This document shows positions 1 to 9,033 of a DNA stretch of 48,754 nt, one piece after another. The notes under the pieces were generated by a model. It was not told the origin of the DNA, searched no databases, and saw only the letters and a program-made list of their open reading frames with translations. The DNA is from Novacetimonas hansenii JCM 7643. Lineage in GTDB: Bacteria; Pseudomonadota; Alphaproteobacteria; Acetobacterales; Acetobacteraceae. The stretch covers positions 1-48,754 of the forward strand of contig NZ_BANE01000168.1 in assembly GCF_000964405.1 (NCBI RefSeq), given 5' to 3'. A program made the position numbers and the translations under genes. How positions within the stretch are numbered: the first letter of the stretch is position 1; every line of letters begins with the position of its first letter.

Positions 1-363
1 CCCCAGCCATATTGCGCGCCACATCGTTCTTTATATCCGTGTTCAAAATACACAGTCCCTGGAATGGCGCTGGTTATTGAGCCTGAACCGTAACAATATA
101 GGTTTCACGGCATGAAGTGCCTAATGCAAGAGTATGAGCGTTTACGTAACAATGGCCAGTGCCATTATGGTTGTGAGGCTATTGAATAATCTTATGGATC
201 AGCATGATAGCCGGGCCATCATATTATGTTATGGCGTGAGAACGAAGTGCTCTTGGCGCAAGCTGTTCATGGCCGTTAGCATGCCGGTCAATAGCTGAAC
301 ATCCGGTATCCGCTGTAGGCCGGGTGGTATTAGTTTTTCTGTTCAGGATCGGGTTTTCTTACC
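1..363. other. Non-coding stretch at window start
   Basis: No open frame here resembles a known protein on either strand. The stretch presumably holds the promoter of the dehydrogenase that begins at 364 and the end of whatever lies upstream. I see no convincing hairpin or insertion-sequence end. Confidence 0.5.
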
Positions 364-1119
364 ATGAGCAACCAGCCGTACCGTACCGCCCTCGTCACTG
401 GCGCATCTTCTGGCATTGGCGCGCAGATCGTGCGCCGCCTGGCGCTGGAAGGGATTGAGGTTCATGCCCTGGCGCGTGACGCGGCCCGACTGGAGCAGCT
501 TTCGCAGGAAACCGGCTGCATCGTGCATGCCGTCAGCGTATCCGATCAGGCGGGGATCGAGGCGCTGGTCAAGACGCTCGCGATCGACATCCTGGTCAAC
601 AATGCCGGGCAGTCGCGCACGGGCAACATCACCAACACCACGCCCGAGGATATCGATGCGCTGGTGGACGTGAACCTGCGTGCGGTGCTGCAACTGACCC
701 GCCTTGTGGTGGCGGGCATGATCGAACGTGATCGCGGGCATATCGTCAACATCACCTCCATTGCAGGCCATTATGCCTTTGCTGGCGGCAACACGGTCTA
801 TCATGCCACCAAGGCAGGCGTGCATTCGCTCTCGCAGCAGTTGCGCTGCGACCTGTTCGGCCACCGCATCCGCGTGACCGAAATCTCGCCCGCGCGTTGC
901 GAAACCGAAGTGTTCGGCCGTCTGATCGGCAACATGGAAGAGGCGAAGAAGCGCTTCTTTGATGAATATGAGTCCCTGCTGCCCGAAGATATTGCAAACT
1001 CCGTCGCCTTCGCCGTCATGTCACCGCAGCGCATGAATGTCAGTTTCATGGAAGTACTGCCGACCATGCAGGTCGTGGGCGGCCTGAACTTCGCCAAGAA
1101 GACATCCGGCGCGGCGTAA
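364..1119 (+). CDS. SDR family NAD(P)-dependent oxidoreductase
   Basis: A 251-residue classical short-chain dehydrogenase, the usual family length. The Rossmann glycine motif TGASSGIG is at residues 12-19, NNAG at 79-82, and the catalytic set is Asn104, Ser132, Tyr146 and Lys150 (YHATK). The C-terminal substrate region gives no clear specificity; the overall look is of the YdfG/serine or 3-hydroxy acid dehydrogenase group, which is inference. The start is an ATG with only a weak purine tract upstream. The gene ends 5 bases before the GTG of the biotin carrier gene, so it is very likely the first gene of a five-gene operon with the biotin carboxylase genes and aspA. A hydroxyacid/oxoacid conversion linked to the carboxylase is possible but unproven. 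Confidence 0.88.
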   Translation: MSNQPYRTALVTGASSGIGAQIVRRLALEGIEVHALARDAARLEQLSQETGCIVHAVSVSDQAGIEALVKTLAIDILVNNAGQSRTGNITNTTPEDIDALVDVNLRAVLQLTRLVVAGMIERDRGHIVNITSIAGHYAFAGGNTVYHATKAGVHSLSQQLRCDLFGHRIRVTEISPARCETEVFGRLIGNMEEAKKRFFDEYESLLPEDIANSVAFAVMSPQRMNVSFMEVLPTMQVVGGLNFAKKTSGAA

Positions 1120-1124
1120 GGACG

Positions 1125-1568
1125 GTGGATCTCACGCATGTCAGGCGGCTGATCGACCTGCTGGCCACGGCTCCGGTTACGGAGCTGGAGGTTGAGGAAG
1201 GCGGCTGCCGCATCCGCATCACCCGTGGCGGCGGCGCGCAGCCTGAGGTTGCGCCATCTGCCCCCCCCGTGGTGAGTCCCGTGGTGGGGACGCCCGCAGC
1301 GCTCCCGCAGTCAGCAGAGGCATGCGTGGTGGCGGAGACGGTCATTACCGCTCCGTCCTATGGCGTGTTCCATCTCTCGCCCACGCCAGGTGCGCCGCCG
1401 TTTGTCACGGTGGGGCAGGCGGTGCGGGCCGGGCAGGAAGTCGGGCTGGTTGAGGCCATGAAGGTATTCAACGCCGTCCGTACCGAGCAGGCTGGCAAGA
1501 TCGCCGCCGTGCTGGTGGAAGATGGCACCGAAGTGGAGGCAGGCACCCCCCTGTTCCGGCTGTCATGA
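1125..1568 (+). CDS. accB: Biotin carboxyl carrier protein (AccB-like)
   Basis: A 147-residue carrier protein with the standard plan: an N-terminal helical segment (about 1-35), a Pro/Ala/Val-rich linker (about 38-70) and a C-terminal biotinyl domain. The acceptor motif EAMK is at residues 110-113, so Lys113 should carry biotin; the next residues VFN fit the BCCP pattern. Translation appears to start at a GTG at 1125, just after the dehydrogenase stop, and the end overlaps the accC start by 4 bases, indicating tight co-translation. This may be the carrier of a dedicated acyl-CoA or small-acid carboxylase rather than the housekeeping acetyl-CoA carboxylase, because the operon also holds an SDR, a second carrier-like protein and aspA. 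Which of the two roles it plays cannot be read from the sequence. Confidence 0.88.
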   Translation: MDLTHVRRLIDLLATAPVTELEVEEGGCRIRITRGGGAQPEVAPSAPPVVSPVVGTPAALPQSAEACVVAETVITAPSYGVFHLSPTPGAPPFVTVGQAVRAGQEVGLVEAMKVFNAVRTEQAGKIAAVLVEDGTEVEAGTPLFRLS

Positions 1569-2932
1569 GTGAGACCCCACGTTTCAACCGGGTGCTGATC
1601 GCCAATCGCGGCGAGATTGCATTGCGCATACAGCGCGCCTGCCGCCAGCTCGGGCTGGAGACGGTGGCCGTGTATTCCGAAGCCGATGCCGACAGCCGTC
1701 ATGTGCACGAGGCTGATATAGCCCTGTGCATTGGCCCTGCCGCGGCTGCCCGCAGCTATCTCGACACCGACGGGCTACTGCTTGCCGCCCGGTTGACCGG
1801 GGCGCAGGCCATTCATCCCGGCTACGGCTTTCTGTCGGAAAATGCTGATTTTGCCGATGCTGTGGAAAAAGCGGGCCTTACCTTCATCGGCCCGACCGGC
1901 GCTTCCATCCGCATGATGGGCGATAAGATTACCGCCAAACGCGCCATGCGTGAGGCAGGCGTGCCCTGCGTGCCCGGATCGGACGGGCCGCTGCCCGCTG
2001 ACATGGAGACCGTGAAGGCCATTGCACTGGACGTAGGTTTTCCCGTTATCGTCAAGGCGTCTGGCGGTGGCGGTGGACGCGGGATGCGCGTGGTCGAGCG
2101 TGCGGCCGACCTGGCACAGGCCGTAACGCTCACCGCAAAAGAGGCCGAGCAGGCCTTTGGCAACCCGACGCTGTATCTTGAACGCTTCATGCAGAAGCCA
2201 CGTCATATCGAAATTCAGGTTCTGTGTGATACACATGGCACTGCGCTGTGGCTGGGAGCGCGTGACTGTTCGCTGCAGCGTCGCCACCAGAAAGTGCTGG
2301 AGGAAGCATCCGCCCCTGGCATCACACCGCAAACCATTGCAGAAATTGGCACGCGCTGTGCTGAAGCATGCAGGCGTATCGGCTACCGCGGTGCAGGCAC
2401 GTTTGAGTTCCTGTATGAAGACGGCGTGTTCGCTTTTATCGAGATGAACACCCGCGTACAGGTCGAGCACCCGATTACGGAAGAGACAACAGGCATCGAC
2501 ATCGTGGCCGAGCAATTGCGCATTGCCCAGGGTGCGAGGCTTGGCATCGCGCAGGCGGATATCGGGCTGCAGGGCCATGCTATTGAATGCCGCCTCAATG
2601 CGGAGGACCCGTTCACCTTCATGCCCTCGCCCGGTACCATCACGCGCTGGGATCTGCCCGGTGGCCCCGGCATCCGGGTCGATACGCATGTCGTGGCGGG
2701 TTACACGGTGCAGCCTTATTATGACTCGCTGATCGGCAAGGTCATCAGTTACGGCGCCACCCGTGAGCAGGCGATTGCGCGCATGCGCGTGGCGCTGGCG
2801 GAAATGAAGGTGGAAGGGATATCAACCAATATCCCCCTGCATCAGGACCTTCTGGCCGATCCCGCCTTTGCGCAGGGTGGGGTGGATATTCACTACCTTG
2901 AACGCTGGCTTGCAAAAAGGACAGCCTTATGA
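1565..2932 (+). CDS. accC: Biotin carboxylase (AccC family)
   Basis: A 455-residue ATP-grasp biotin carboxylase, close to the 449 residues of the Escherichia coli enzyme. It would use ATP and bicarbonate to carboxylate the biotin on its carrier protein. Visible marks are the N-terminal [10 protein letters not shown] signature at about residues 13-22, the glycine-rich ATP loop [11 protein letters not shown] at about 164-174, and [14 protein letters not shown] at about 292-305, which carries metal-binding and catalytic residues. It overlaps the carrier gene by 4 bases upstream and the next carrier-like gene by 4 bases downstream. No carboxyltransferase alpha/beta or LamB/YcsF-type partner is present in the window, so the acceptor substrate is undetermined. 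It may lie upstream of position 1 or elsewhere in the genome. Confidence 0.92.
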   Translation: MSETPRFNRVLIANRGEIALRIQRACRQLGLETVAVYSEADADSRHVHEADIALCIGPAAAARSYLDTDGLLLAARLTGAQAIHPGYGFLSENADFADAVEKAGLTFIGPTGASIRMMGDKITAKRAMREAGVPCVPGSDGPLPADMETVKAIALDVGFPVIVKASGGGGGRGMRVVERAADLAQAVTLTAKEAEQAFGNPTLYLERFMQKPRHIEIQVLCDTHGTALWLGARDCSLQRRHQKVLEEASAPGITPQTIAEIGTRCAEACRRIGYRGAGTFEFLYEDGVFAFIEMNTRVQVEHPITEETTGIDIVAEQLRIAQGARLGIAQADIGLQGHAIECRLNAEDPFTFMPSPGTITRWDLPGGPGIRVDTHVVAGYTVQPYYDSLIGKVISYGATREQAIARMRVALAEMKVEGISTNIPLHQDLLADPAFAQGGVDIHYLERWLAKRTAL

Positions 2933-3390
2933 GCAACCGGTCCGGACAGATGGTGCCCCATTTTGATCGGCTGCCTGAACCCGAACAGATTGGCCAGATG
3001 GCGACATGGCTGGCGCAGGCAGGGCTGGAAAGCCTGGAACTGAGCAACGAGGCAGCGGGGCTGAAGCTGCGGATTTGTGTGGGGCAGACCGCATCCGGGG
3101 CCACAGCCCCCGATGCCCCGACAGCAGCGCAGCCCGATGTGTCGGCGGGACTGGTGGCGGTGAAAACGCCGTATTTTGGCCATCTGTGCCTGACTCATCC
3201 GCAACGCGACAGCGCTTTTTCTCCGGTCGGGGCAAAGGTGGCGCAAGGTGATATTGTAGCGCTCCTCACGCTGGACAGCCTGCAACTGCCTGTTCGCGCA
3301 TCGGTTGCGGGCACAGTAGCTACAGTAACGGGACAGGCTGGTGCGCTGGTTGGATATGGCACCACGATCATGCAGATCCAGCCGGACTGA
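2929..3390 (+). CDS. Degenerate biotinyl/lipoyl-domain protein, no acceptor lysine
   Basis: A 153-residue protein with the same layout as the carrier encoded at 1125: N-terminal helical region, Ala/Pro-rich linker (about residues 50-75) and a C-terminal biotinyl-like hammerhead domain. Aligning the two C-termini by eye, [14 protein letters not shown] of the first corresponds to [14 protein letters not shown] here, so the EAMK acceptor becomes TLDS and lysine is replaced by serine. It should therefore not be biotinylated. It overlaps accC by 4 bases (ATGA), so it is made with the carboxylase. A structural, regulatory or substrate-binding subunit is a reasonable inference. The reading frame is clean, so it does not look like a decaying gene. 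Confidence 0.75.
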   Translation: MSNRSGQMVPHFDRLPEPEQIGQMATWLAQAGLESLELSNEAAGLKLRICVGQTASGATAPDAPTAAQPDVSAGLVAVKTPYFGHLCLTHPQRDSAFSPVGAKVAQGDIVALLTLDSLQLPVRASVAGTVATVTGQAGALVGYGTTIMQIQPD

Positions 3391-3540
3391 TACGCTCAGG
3401 CCGAGCCCTGGGGTTGTGCACATGGCTGTATCCGGCGCGTTTTTCTGGCCTGTTATCATGTCATTACTGGCGAATATTTGCATGGTGCGGGCGCTTTTAT
3501 GCCCTCGTCCTGGCGTTATTCTCAACGTGGATAGATCAAA

Positions 3541-5031
3541 ATGATTAATATGCCCGCTCCGGCACGAGATGGCGCAGCTAGCACCCTGACAGGCAAGGCC
3601 AGCCCCATGGGTGCGCAGTCCGGCCCCCGCGTCGAGCGCGACCTGCTGGGCGAGGTCACATTGCCTCCGGGCGTGTTGTGGGGCGTGCATACACAGCGTG
3701 CGCTGGATAACTTTCCCATAAGTGGCAACACCATCGGCAGTTTTCCGGATCTGGTGCGGGGGCTGGTCGTGGTCAAGCAGGCTGCGGCGCGGGCCAATCT
3801 TGCGCTAGGCTACCTCGACCCCACGCGCGCCAGTGCCATTGATGGTGCCTGTCAGCACATACTGCAAAACCCCTCCTGTCATAAGCAGTTTGTGGTAGAC
3901 GCCATGCAGGGCGGGGCGGGTACCTCGACAAACATGAATGCCAATGAAGTTATTGCCAATGTTGCCCTGGGGCTGCTGGGCGAAAAACCGGGCACCTATG
4001 GCGTGCTGCACCCCAATGACCATGTCAATATGGCGCAGTCCACCAATGATGTGTACCCCACGGCGCTCCGCCTGGGGCTGTTGCTTGCGGTTGATCCGCT
4101 GCTGGTTGCCCTTGAAGGATTGCACGAAGCACTAGATAAAAAGGCAGAGACCTTTGATGGGATCCTGAAGGTTGGCCGCACGCAACTGCGCGATGCCGTG
4201 CCCATGACGCTGGGGCAGGAATTCGGGGCGTTCCGGACTGCTGTGGCGGGAGAAATCAGAAGCATCAAGGCCCATGCCGCAGCCTTTGAGCAGGTCAATC
4301 TTGGTGGTACTGCCATTGGCACGGGGCTGAATACCGACCCGCGCTATGCTTCTACCGTCATGGCGGAACTGCGCAGCCTGACCGGGCGACCCATGAGCAG
4401 TTCGCCCGACCTGATCGAGGCAACATCGGATGTGGGCGCTTTCGTGCTGTTTTCAGGCGCGCTCAAGCGCCTGGCGCTCAAACTGTCGAAAATGTCCAGT
4501 GACCTGCGCCTGCTCTCAAGCGGGCCGCGCACGGGCTTGGGCGAAATCGTGCTGCCCGCGGTGCAGGCCGGGTCTTCCATCATGCCGGGCAAGGTCAATC
4601 CCGTCATACCCGAGGCGGTCAATCAGGTGGCCTATCTGGTTGCGGGGCACGACCTGACCATTACCATGTGCGCCGATGGTGGCCAGTTACAGCTTAATCC
4701 GTTTGAACCGATGATCGGCTATTGCCTGTTTACATCGATCAAGATATTACGCGCCGCCATCGAAACCCTGACCACGCGCTGCATCAGTGGTATTTCTGCC
4801 GATCGGGCGCGGTGCCAATATCTGTTTGACCTGAATATCGGTATCATTACCGCACTGGTGCCGGTGCTGGGATATGATACCTGTTCGGCCCTTGCCAAGC
4901 GTGCGCTGGCGGAAGACCGCAAGGTCACGGACCTGATCACGGAGGAGCAACTGCTTTCTCCCGAACGGCTTGCGGCCCTGTTGCAACCCGATGTACTGAC
5001 CCGCCCCAATATCGGGTGCGTACCGGTCTGA
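3541..5031 (+). CDS. aspA: Aspartate ammonia-lyase
   Basis: A 496-residue member of the aspartase/fumarase superfamily, predicted to deaminate L-aspartate to fumarate and ammonia. The superfamily signature GSSIMPGKVNP is present at about residue 345, as are GTSTNMNANEV, NDHVNMAQSTNDVYPTALR and GRTQLRDAVPMTLGQE. These read closer to aspartase than to class II fumarase. An N-terminal extension of about 30 residues precedes the conserved RVERDLLGE; a second in-frame ATG at 3607 would remove most of it, so the start is uncertain. It lies 150 bases after the carboxylase block, same strand, and may have its own promoter. Fumarase activity remains an alternative. Confidence 0.88.
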   Translation: MINMPAPARDGAASTLTGKASPMGAQSGPRVERDLLGEVTLPPGVLWGVHTQRALDNFPISGNTIGSFPDLVRGLVVVKQAAARANLALGYLDPTRASAIDGACQHILQNPSCHKQFVVDAMQGGAGTSTNMNANEVIANVALGLLGEKPGTYGVLHPNDHVNMAQSTNDVYPTALRLGLLLAVDPLLVALEGLHEALDKKAETFDGILKVGRTQLRDAVPMTLGQEFGAFRTAVAGEIRSIKAHAAAFEQVNLGGTAIGTGLNTDPRYASTVMAELRSLTGRPMSSSPDLIEATSDVGAFVLFSGALKRLALKLSKMSSDLRLLSSGPRTGLGEIVLPAVQAGSSIMPGKVNPVIPEAVNQVAYLVAGHDLTITMCADGGQLQLNPFEPMIGYCLFTSIKILRAAIETLTTRCISGISADRARCQYLFDLNIGIITALVPVLGYDTCSALAKRALAEDRKVTDLITEEQLLSPERLAALLQPDVLTRPNIGCVPV

Positions 5032-5035
5032 TCCC

Positions 5036-5974
5036 TTAATCGAAAGGTTGGGTACCCGGCCAGTTATGTGAAGCGGCCATCGCCTTGGCAAGGCCGATGA
5101 GGAGTTCGCGCACGGCCACCGAGGCCTCAGTCTCGGGAATGATCTCGGGGATGCAGAGCGAAACATCTTGCTGAATGACGGGGTTGTGCAGCGGGAAGAT
5201 GCGCGACTTACCCGGCATGACAATGCGGCTGGCAACCGACCAGGGCAGGATGGTGCTGCCGATGCCTTGCTCGATGGCGCCTTGCAGGGTGATCAGCGCC
5301 TCGATTTCAGCCACGATGCGGGGATCAAGCTGCTTGCGCATGAAGGCCATGTCCACGCTCTTGCGCACAAAATTATGCTTGGGCGGAAGCAGAAGGGGAA
5401 TGTCAGCGATATCCGCAAGCTGCACGGCCCCTTTTTCATTCTGGGGAAATTCCAGGTCATGGGGTGCAAGCAGGAAGAATTCTTCCTTCATCAGCGGCGT
5501 GAAAATAACCCCCTTGATGGGACCAGCGCCATGGATCACGGCCATGTCCAGCCGCCCGGTCATGATCAGTTCGCTGTAGATGTCATCAAAGCTTTCGGTC
5601 AGGTGCAGGGTGATGTTGGGCAGGCGCTCGCGCACGAGCTGCAATAGCTTGACCGAAAGTGTGGAGCCCGCGCTGTAGGGAGAGAGTCCGACCGAGACCT
5701 TGCCCACCAGTGGACCTGCACCCTGCGTGATTTCAACCATGGCCCGGTCGAACTGTTTGGTCAGGGTCTGTGCATGCCGGTACAGTTCCGCCCCGGCCGT
5801 GGTGGGGGTTACGCCGCTCTTGCTGCGGATGACCAGCTTCTGCTTGAAAGCATTTTCAAGTGTGGCGAGTTGCTGGCTTAAGGCGGGCTGAGCAATATTG
5901 AGCAGGTCAGCCGCACGCGAAATGCTGCCAAGGTCAATAATCTTAATAAAAGCCTGTAATCGGCGTATATCCAA
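5036..5974 (-). CDS. LysR-type transcriptional regulator
   Basis: A 312-residue LysR regulator. The N-terminal winged helix-turn-helix is clear (SISRAADLLNIAQPALSQQL at about residues 17-36), followed by the LysR substrate-binding fold. It is convergent with aspA, with 4 bases between the stop codons, and divergent from the TonB-dependent receptor, from which a 378-base spacer separates it. The helix region resembles Nac/Cbl-type regulators, which is only an impression. Likely targets are its own promoter and either the carboxylase-aspA block or the receptor; the sequence does not decide. Confidence 0.88.
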   Translation of the reverse strand: MDIRRLQAFIKIIDLGSISRAADLLNIAQPALSQQLATLENAFKQKLVIRSKSGVTPTTAGAELYRHAQTLTKQFDRAMVEITQGAGPLVGKVSVGLSPYSAGSTLSVKLLQLVRERLPNITLHLTESFDDIYSELIMTGRLDMAVIHGAGPIKGVIFTPLMKEEFFLLAPHDLEFPQNEKGAVQLADIADIPLLLPPKHNFVRKSVDMAFMRKQLDPRIVAEIEALITLQGAIEQGIGSTILPWSVASRIVMPGKSRIFPLHNPVIQQDVSLCIPEIIPETEASVAVRELLIGLAKAMAASHNWPGTQPFD

Positions 5975-6352
5975 CGGGAACTCCGTAAAGGTTATATTCT
6001 ATGGATTTATAGGCTTGACATTAAGGACTTTTATTTAACTGTCAACATATTGTGCCAGGAGCAGGCCATATGGAAGGTCGTGCGCTACACCTGCTGCATA
6101 TACGCAGTGCGGGACCGCCCGAACATGCCTGATGCAGGGTTGCAGATACTTGGCAATATTGTACGAAAAGTAACGTTCGCACAAAAAACGAAACAATTTC
6201 AATTATATATTTTTTTATCTGCAAGCAAGAAACAATCCGGGTTCGGAACATATCAATAATTCATATGACGCCAAATCATAACGAATGCGCATCATATCAT
6301 TACACATATTCACGCGAAACGTTTCGGTCGAGTTCCAAGGGGGGAGAGGCAG
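5975..6352. promoter_or_regulatory. Divergent intergenic region, lysR / TonB receptor
   Basis: This 378-base spacer has no gene and becomes AT-rich towards the receptor. It must hold the promoters of lysR (leftward) and the receptor (rightward). A perfect 12-bp palindrome, CGAAACGTTTCG, lies at 6315-6326, 27 bases before the receptor ATG. It has the AAACGTTT centre seen in LacI-family operators, but about a dozen perfect 12-bp palindromes are expected by chance in 48 kb. A purine-rich GGGGGGAGAGG just before position 6353 is a strong ribosome binding site that fixes the receptor start. Confidence 0.45.
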
Positions 6353-8815
6353 ATGTCACGCCTGTCAAAGCACAAGTTATATCTGGTGGCCGGGGTAGCA
6401 TTTGGCGCATTCGTGCCGCTTGCAGGTGAAGCCGCGACCGCTACCGTTTCGTCAGTGCAAAAACATTATCGGGTTGCCGCCGATAAAAAGGCACCCACCC
6501 CCAAACAGGCCATGCCCGCAGCCCTGCGTGCATCGAGCCGCCCCGAAGAAATCCATGTTGGCGGTCACCAGACCAATTCCATCTTTTCACCTGGCACAGC
6601 ACAGCACAGCACCACGCAGGTTACGGTCGTAACGGGCGCGGAACTGCTCAAGACCGGCCAGACCAATGTGCTGTCGGCGCTGTCGCAGGCCAATCCGGCA
6701 ATTACCACCGCAGCCCTGCCCGGTGGCGGTGCCAGCTCCTTTGTTCAGACCATGCAGCTCCGTGGTCAGTCGCCGGATGATACGCTGATCCTTGTCAACG
6801 GTCATCGTCGCCATATTGGTGCCAACTTCAACGCCAACGCAGGCACAAACTGGGGCAGTGAGCCGGCTGACATTTCGCTCATTCCCATCACCGCGATCGA
6901 CCATATTGAAGTGGTGACCGAAGGTGCTTCTGCGTTGTACGGACAGGACGCCATTGCAGGTGCGGTCAATATCGTGCTCAAACGCGATACGCATGGTGGC
7001 ACCGTCAACTTCAAGAACAGTGGTTATTACGCAGGCGACGGCCAGGCGCTTGATGGCTCGGCCAGCTATGCCATGGCGCTCGGCAACAGGGGCGGCTACC
7101 TCGACCTTGCGGCACAGGTGACCCACCAGTTGCCTACCACCCGTGGCGGTGATTACTATGGCAACCTGTTTTCTGCCAACGACCCGCGTAATGCCACGGC
7201 GGACCGTAACGTGCAGCGTGGCCTGGGCCTGCCCAAGAGTACGCTGGAAACCTTGAGCGAAAACATGTCCGTGCCACTTGGGCATGGGTTCAATTTTTAC
7301 AGCACGTCCACCTTTTCGCATCGTCGTGCCAACGTGGCTGAAACCTATCGTGCCAATAACGGTGATGATATATGGATTAATTCGGCTCTGTACCCTACTG
7401 GTAACCAGCCTTACATCACCATGGACCAGTACGACTTCGAGACTGATAATGGCATCCGTACGCGCAAATTCGGCTTCGCATGGGATGCTTACGTAACCTT
7501 TGGGCGTGACCAGCAGACATACGGTACGAAGGATTCCGAAAATGCCTCGCTGACGTCTGGCGGCGCATATGCATACGATCCGACGCAGACATCCTTTTAT
7601 GATGGCAAGTCGATCTCGACCGAATTGACAACCGGGCTGAGGGGATCACGTTCGTTCCATACCGGCCTGCTGCCCAGGGACATCAACCTGCGGTTCGGTG
7701 CGGAATACCGCCACGATACCTTCCAGATGACCGAAGGTGAGACCGCGTCGTGGAGTGGGCAGGGCGCAACCGATCACCCTGGCAATCCGGCGCTGGCCGT
7801 ATCGAACACGAACCGTGACGTGTACGAAGGTTTTGCCAACCTTGATTTCCATATCACCAAAAAGTGGGAATGGACGCTGGGCGGCCGCGTTGCCAACTAC
7901 AGCAACATGGCAACCGTCGAGACAGGTTCGGTCGGCACGCGCTACAACTTCAATAAGCACTGGGCCATCCGCGCCAACATCAATTCCGGTTACCGCCCGC
8001 CAACGCTGGGTGAGATTTCGTACTTCTATTCGGCGCCATATCCCGGCTATGTTGTGGATCAGGTTCCCTCCAACAGTGCCCTGGCCAAGTCCTATGGCGC
8101 GACACCCCTGAAGGGTGAATATTCACGTAGCTATACCATTGGGATTGATGCGACCCCCGTAGATGGTTTCCACCTAGCAGGCAACCTGTACTACATCGCC
8201 ATTAATGACCGGATGGGCAGCTCCAAGAGTTTTGCCGTTGACTCGGGTAATATTACCGGTCTGGGTAACGTGACTTCGATCAGCTACTATGCCAACCTGT
8301 ATAATACCCAGACATTCGGTGGCGACCTGACTGCTGATTACACACTGCATACCAGTCATTACGGCAAGTTCCGCTTTGCCATGGGTATCAATTTCTCGGA
8401 TAACGAAATCCGTTCGAGCAAGAGCAACCTGGTCAACGAATATACCAAGGAAATGGTGCTACACGCCGCGCCGAAAAACCGCGAGCAGATCAGCGTGAAC
8501 TGGCAGTATAAAAAGTGGTCGGTTTTCGTGCAGGAAATGCGCTATGGCTCCATGACCTACATGGCGGCGCCGACAGGCCCGGGCTCCGTGCCGTTCGAGC
8601 AGAATCCCGCCTTCATTACCAATATGGAAATTGACTACAAGCCTGTTCCGCGCTGGACCATTGGCATAGGTGCGAACAACCTGGGCAACAAATACCCGAC
8701 CCGTATTTCCTCGGCTATTGCCCAGTCGCAGCAAGGCCTTGCCAAATATGCTTCCTATTCGCCCTACGGGTTCAATGGCGGCATGTATTATGTCAAGACG
8801 TCGCTCGATTTCTGA
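6353..8815 (+). CDS. TonB-dependent outer membrane receptor
   Basis: An 820-residue TonB-dependent receptor. It starts with a signal peptide of about 28 residues (basic SRLSKHK, then a hydrophobic core ending near GEAATA). A TonB-box-like EEIHVG sits at residues 65-70, followed by a plug domain (about 85-215) with LRGQSPDDTLILVNG and VEVVTEGASALYGQDAIAGAVNIVLK-type blocks, then a long beta barrel ending in aromatic-rich strands and a terminal phenylalanine. It imports a ligand across the outer membrane using TonB energy. The substrate cannot be read; the plug type is one often found in receptors for non-siderophore organic compounds. It is monocistronic, with a strong ribosome binding site and a hairpin downstream at 8857-8880. 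Confidence 0.92.
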   Translation: MSRLSKHKLYLVAGVAFGAFVPLAGEAATATVSSVQKHYRVAADKKAPTPKQAMPAALRASSRPEEIHVGGHQTNSIFSPGTAQHSTTQVTVVTGAELLKTGQTNVLSALSQANPAITTAALPGGGASSFVQTMQLRGQSPDDTLILVNGHRRHIGANFNANAGTNWGSEPADISLIPITAIDHIEVVTEGASALYGQDAIAGAVNIVLKRDTHGGTVNFKNSGYYAGDGQALDGSASYAMALGNRGGYLDLAAQVTHQLPTTRGGDYYGNLFSANDPRNATADRNVQRGLGLPKSTLETLSENMSVPLGHGFNFYSTSTFSHRRANVAETYRANNGDDIWINSALYPTGNQPYITMDQYDFETDNGIRTRKFGFAWDAYVTFGRDQQTYGTKDSENASLTSGGAYAYDPTQTSFYDGKSISTELTTGLRGSRSFHTGLLPRDINLRFGAEYRHDTFQMTEGETASWSGQGATDHPGNPALAVSNTNRDVYEGFANLDFHITKKWEWTLGGRVANYSNMATVETGSVGTRYNFNKHWAIRANINSGYRPPTLGEISYFYSAPYPGYVVDQVPSNSALAKSYGATPLKGEYSRSYTIGIDATPVDGFHLAGNLYYIAINDRMGSSKSFAVDSGNITGLGNVTSISYYANLYNTQTFGGDLTADYTLHTSHYGKFRFAMGINFSDNEIRSSKSNLVNEYTKEMVLHAAPKNREQISVNWQYKKWSVFVQEMRYGSMTYMAAPTGPGSVPFEQNPAFITNMEIDYKPVPRWTIGIGANNLGNKYPTRISSAIAQSQQGLAKYASYSPYGFNGGMYYVKTSLDF

Positions 8816-8856
8816 GCAAGCGCATCGGAGCATAAAAAGCATTTGATAAAGAGTAG

Positions 8857-8880
8857 GGCAGGGGTTTCATGATCCCTGCC
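8857..8880. terminator. Hairpin downstream of the TonB receptor
   Basis: Arms GGCAGGG (8857-8863) and CCCTGCC (8874-8880) pair perfectly around a 10-base loop, 41 bases after the receptor stop codon. No T-run follows, so it is a weak candidate terminator or a 3' stabilising hairpin. Confidence 0.4.
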
Positions 8881-9033
8881 TCGTTCCCCAGGGCCGGAGA
8901 GCAGGTTGCCAGAACTTTTCCCGATGGCTTTCGAAAGATGATTTTTCAATAACAGAAGTTCCTGAATATTATCTTTCAAGATCAGCATGTTTTTTCAAGA
9001 TGTCAGGAACAACCATCAGGTTCGCCTGCAGGT

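Noticed and set aside
1775-2689. Long minus-strand open frame opposite accC
   Set aside because: It is a mirror of the GC-rich coding strand; the translation has no recognisable domain while the plus strand encodes a perfect biotin carboxylase.
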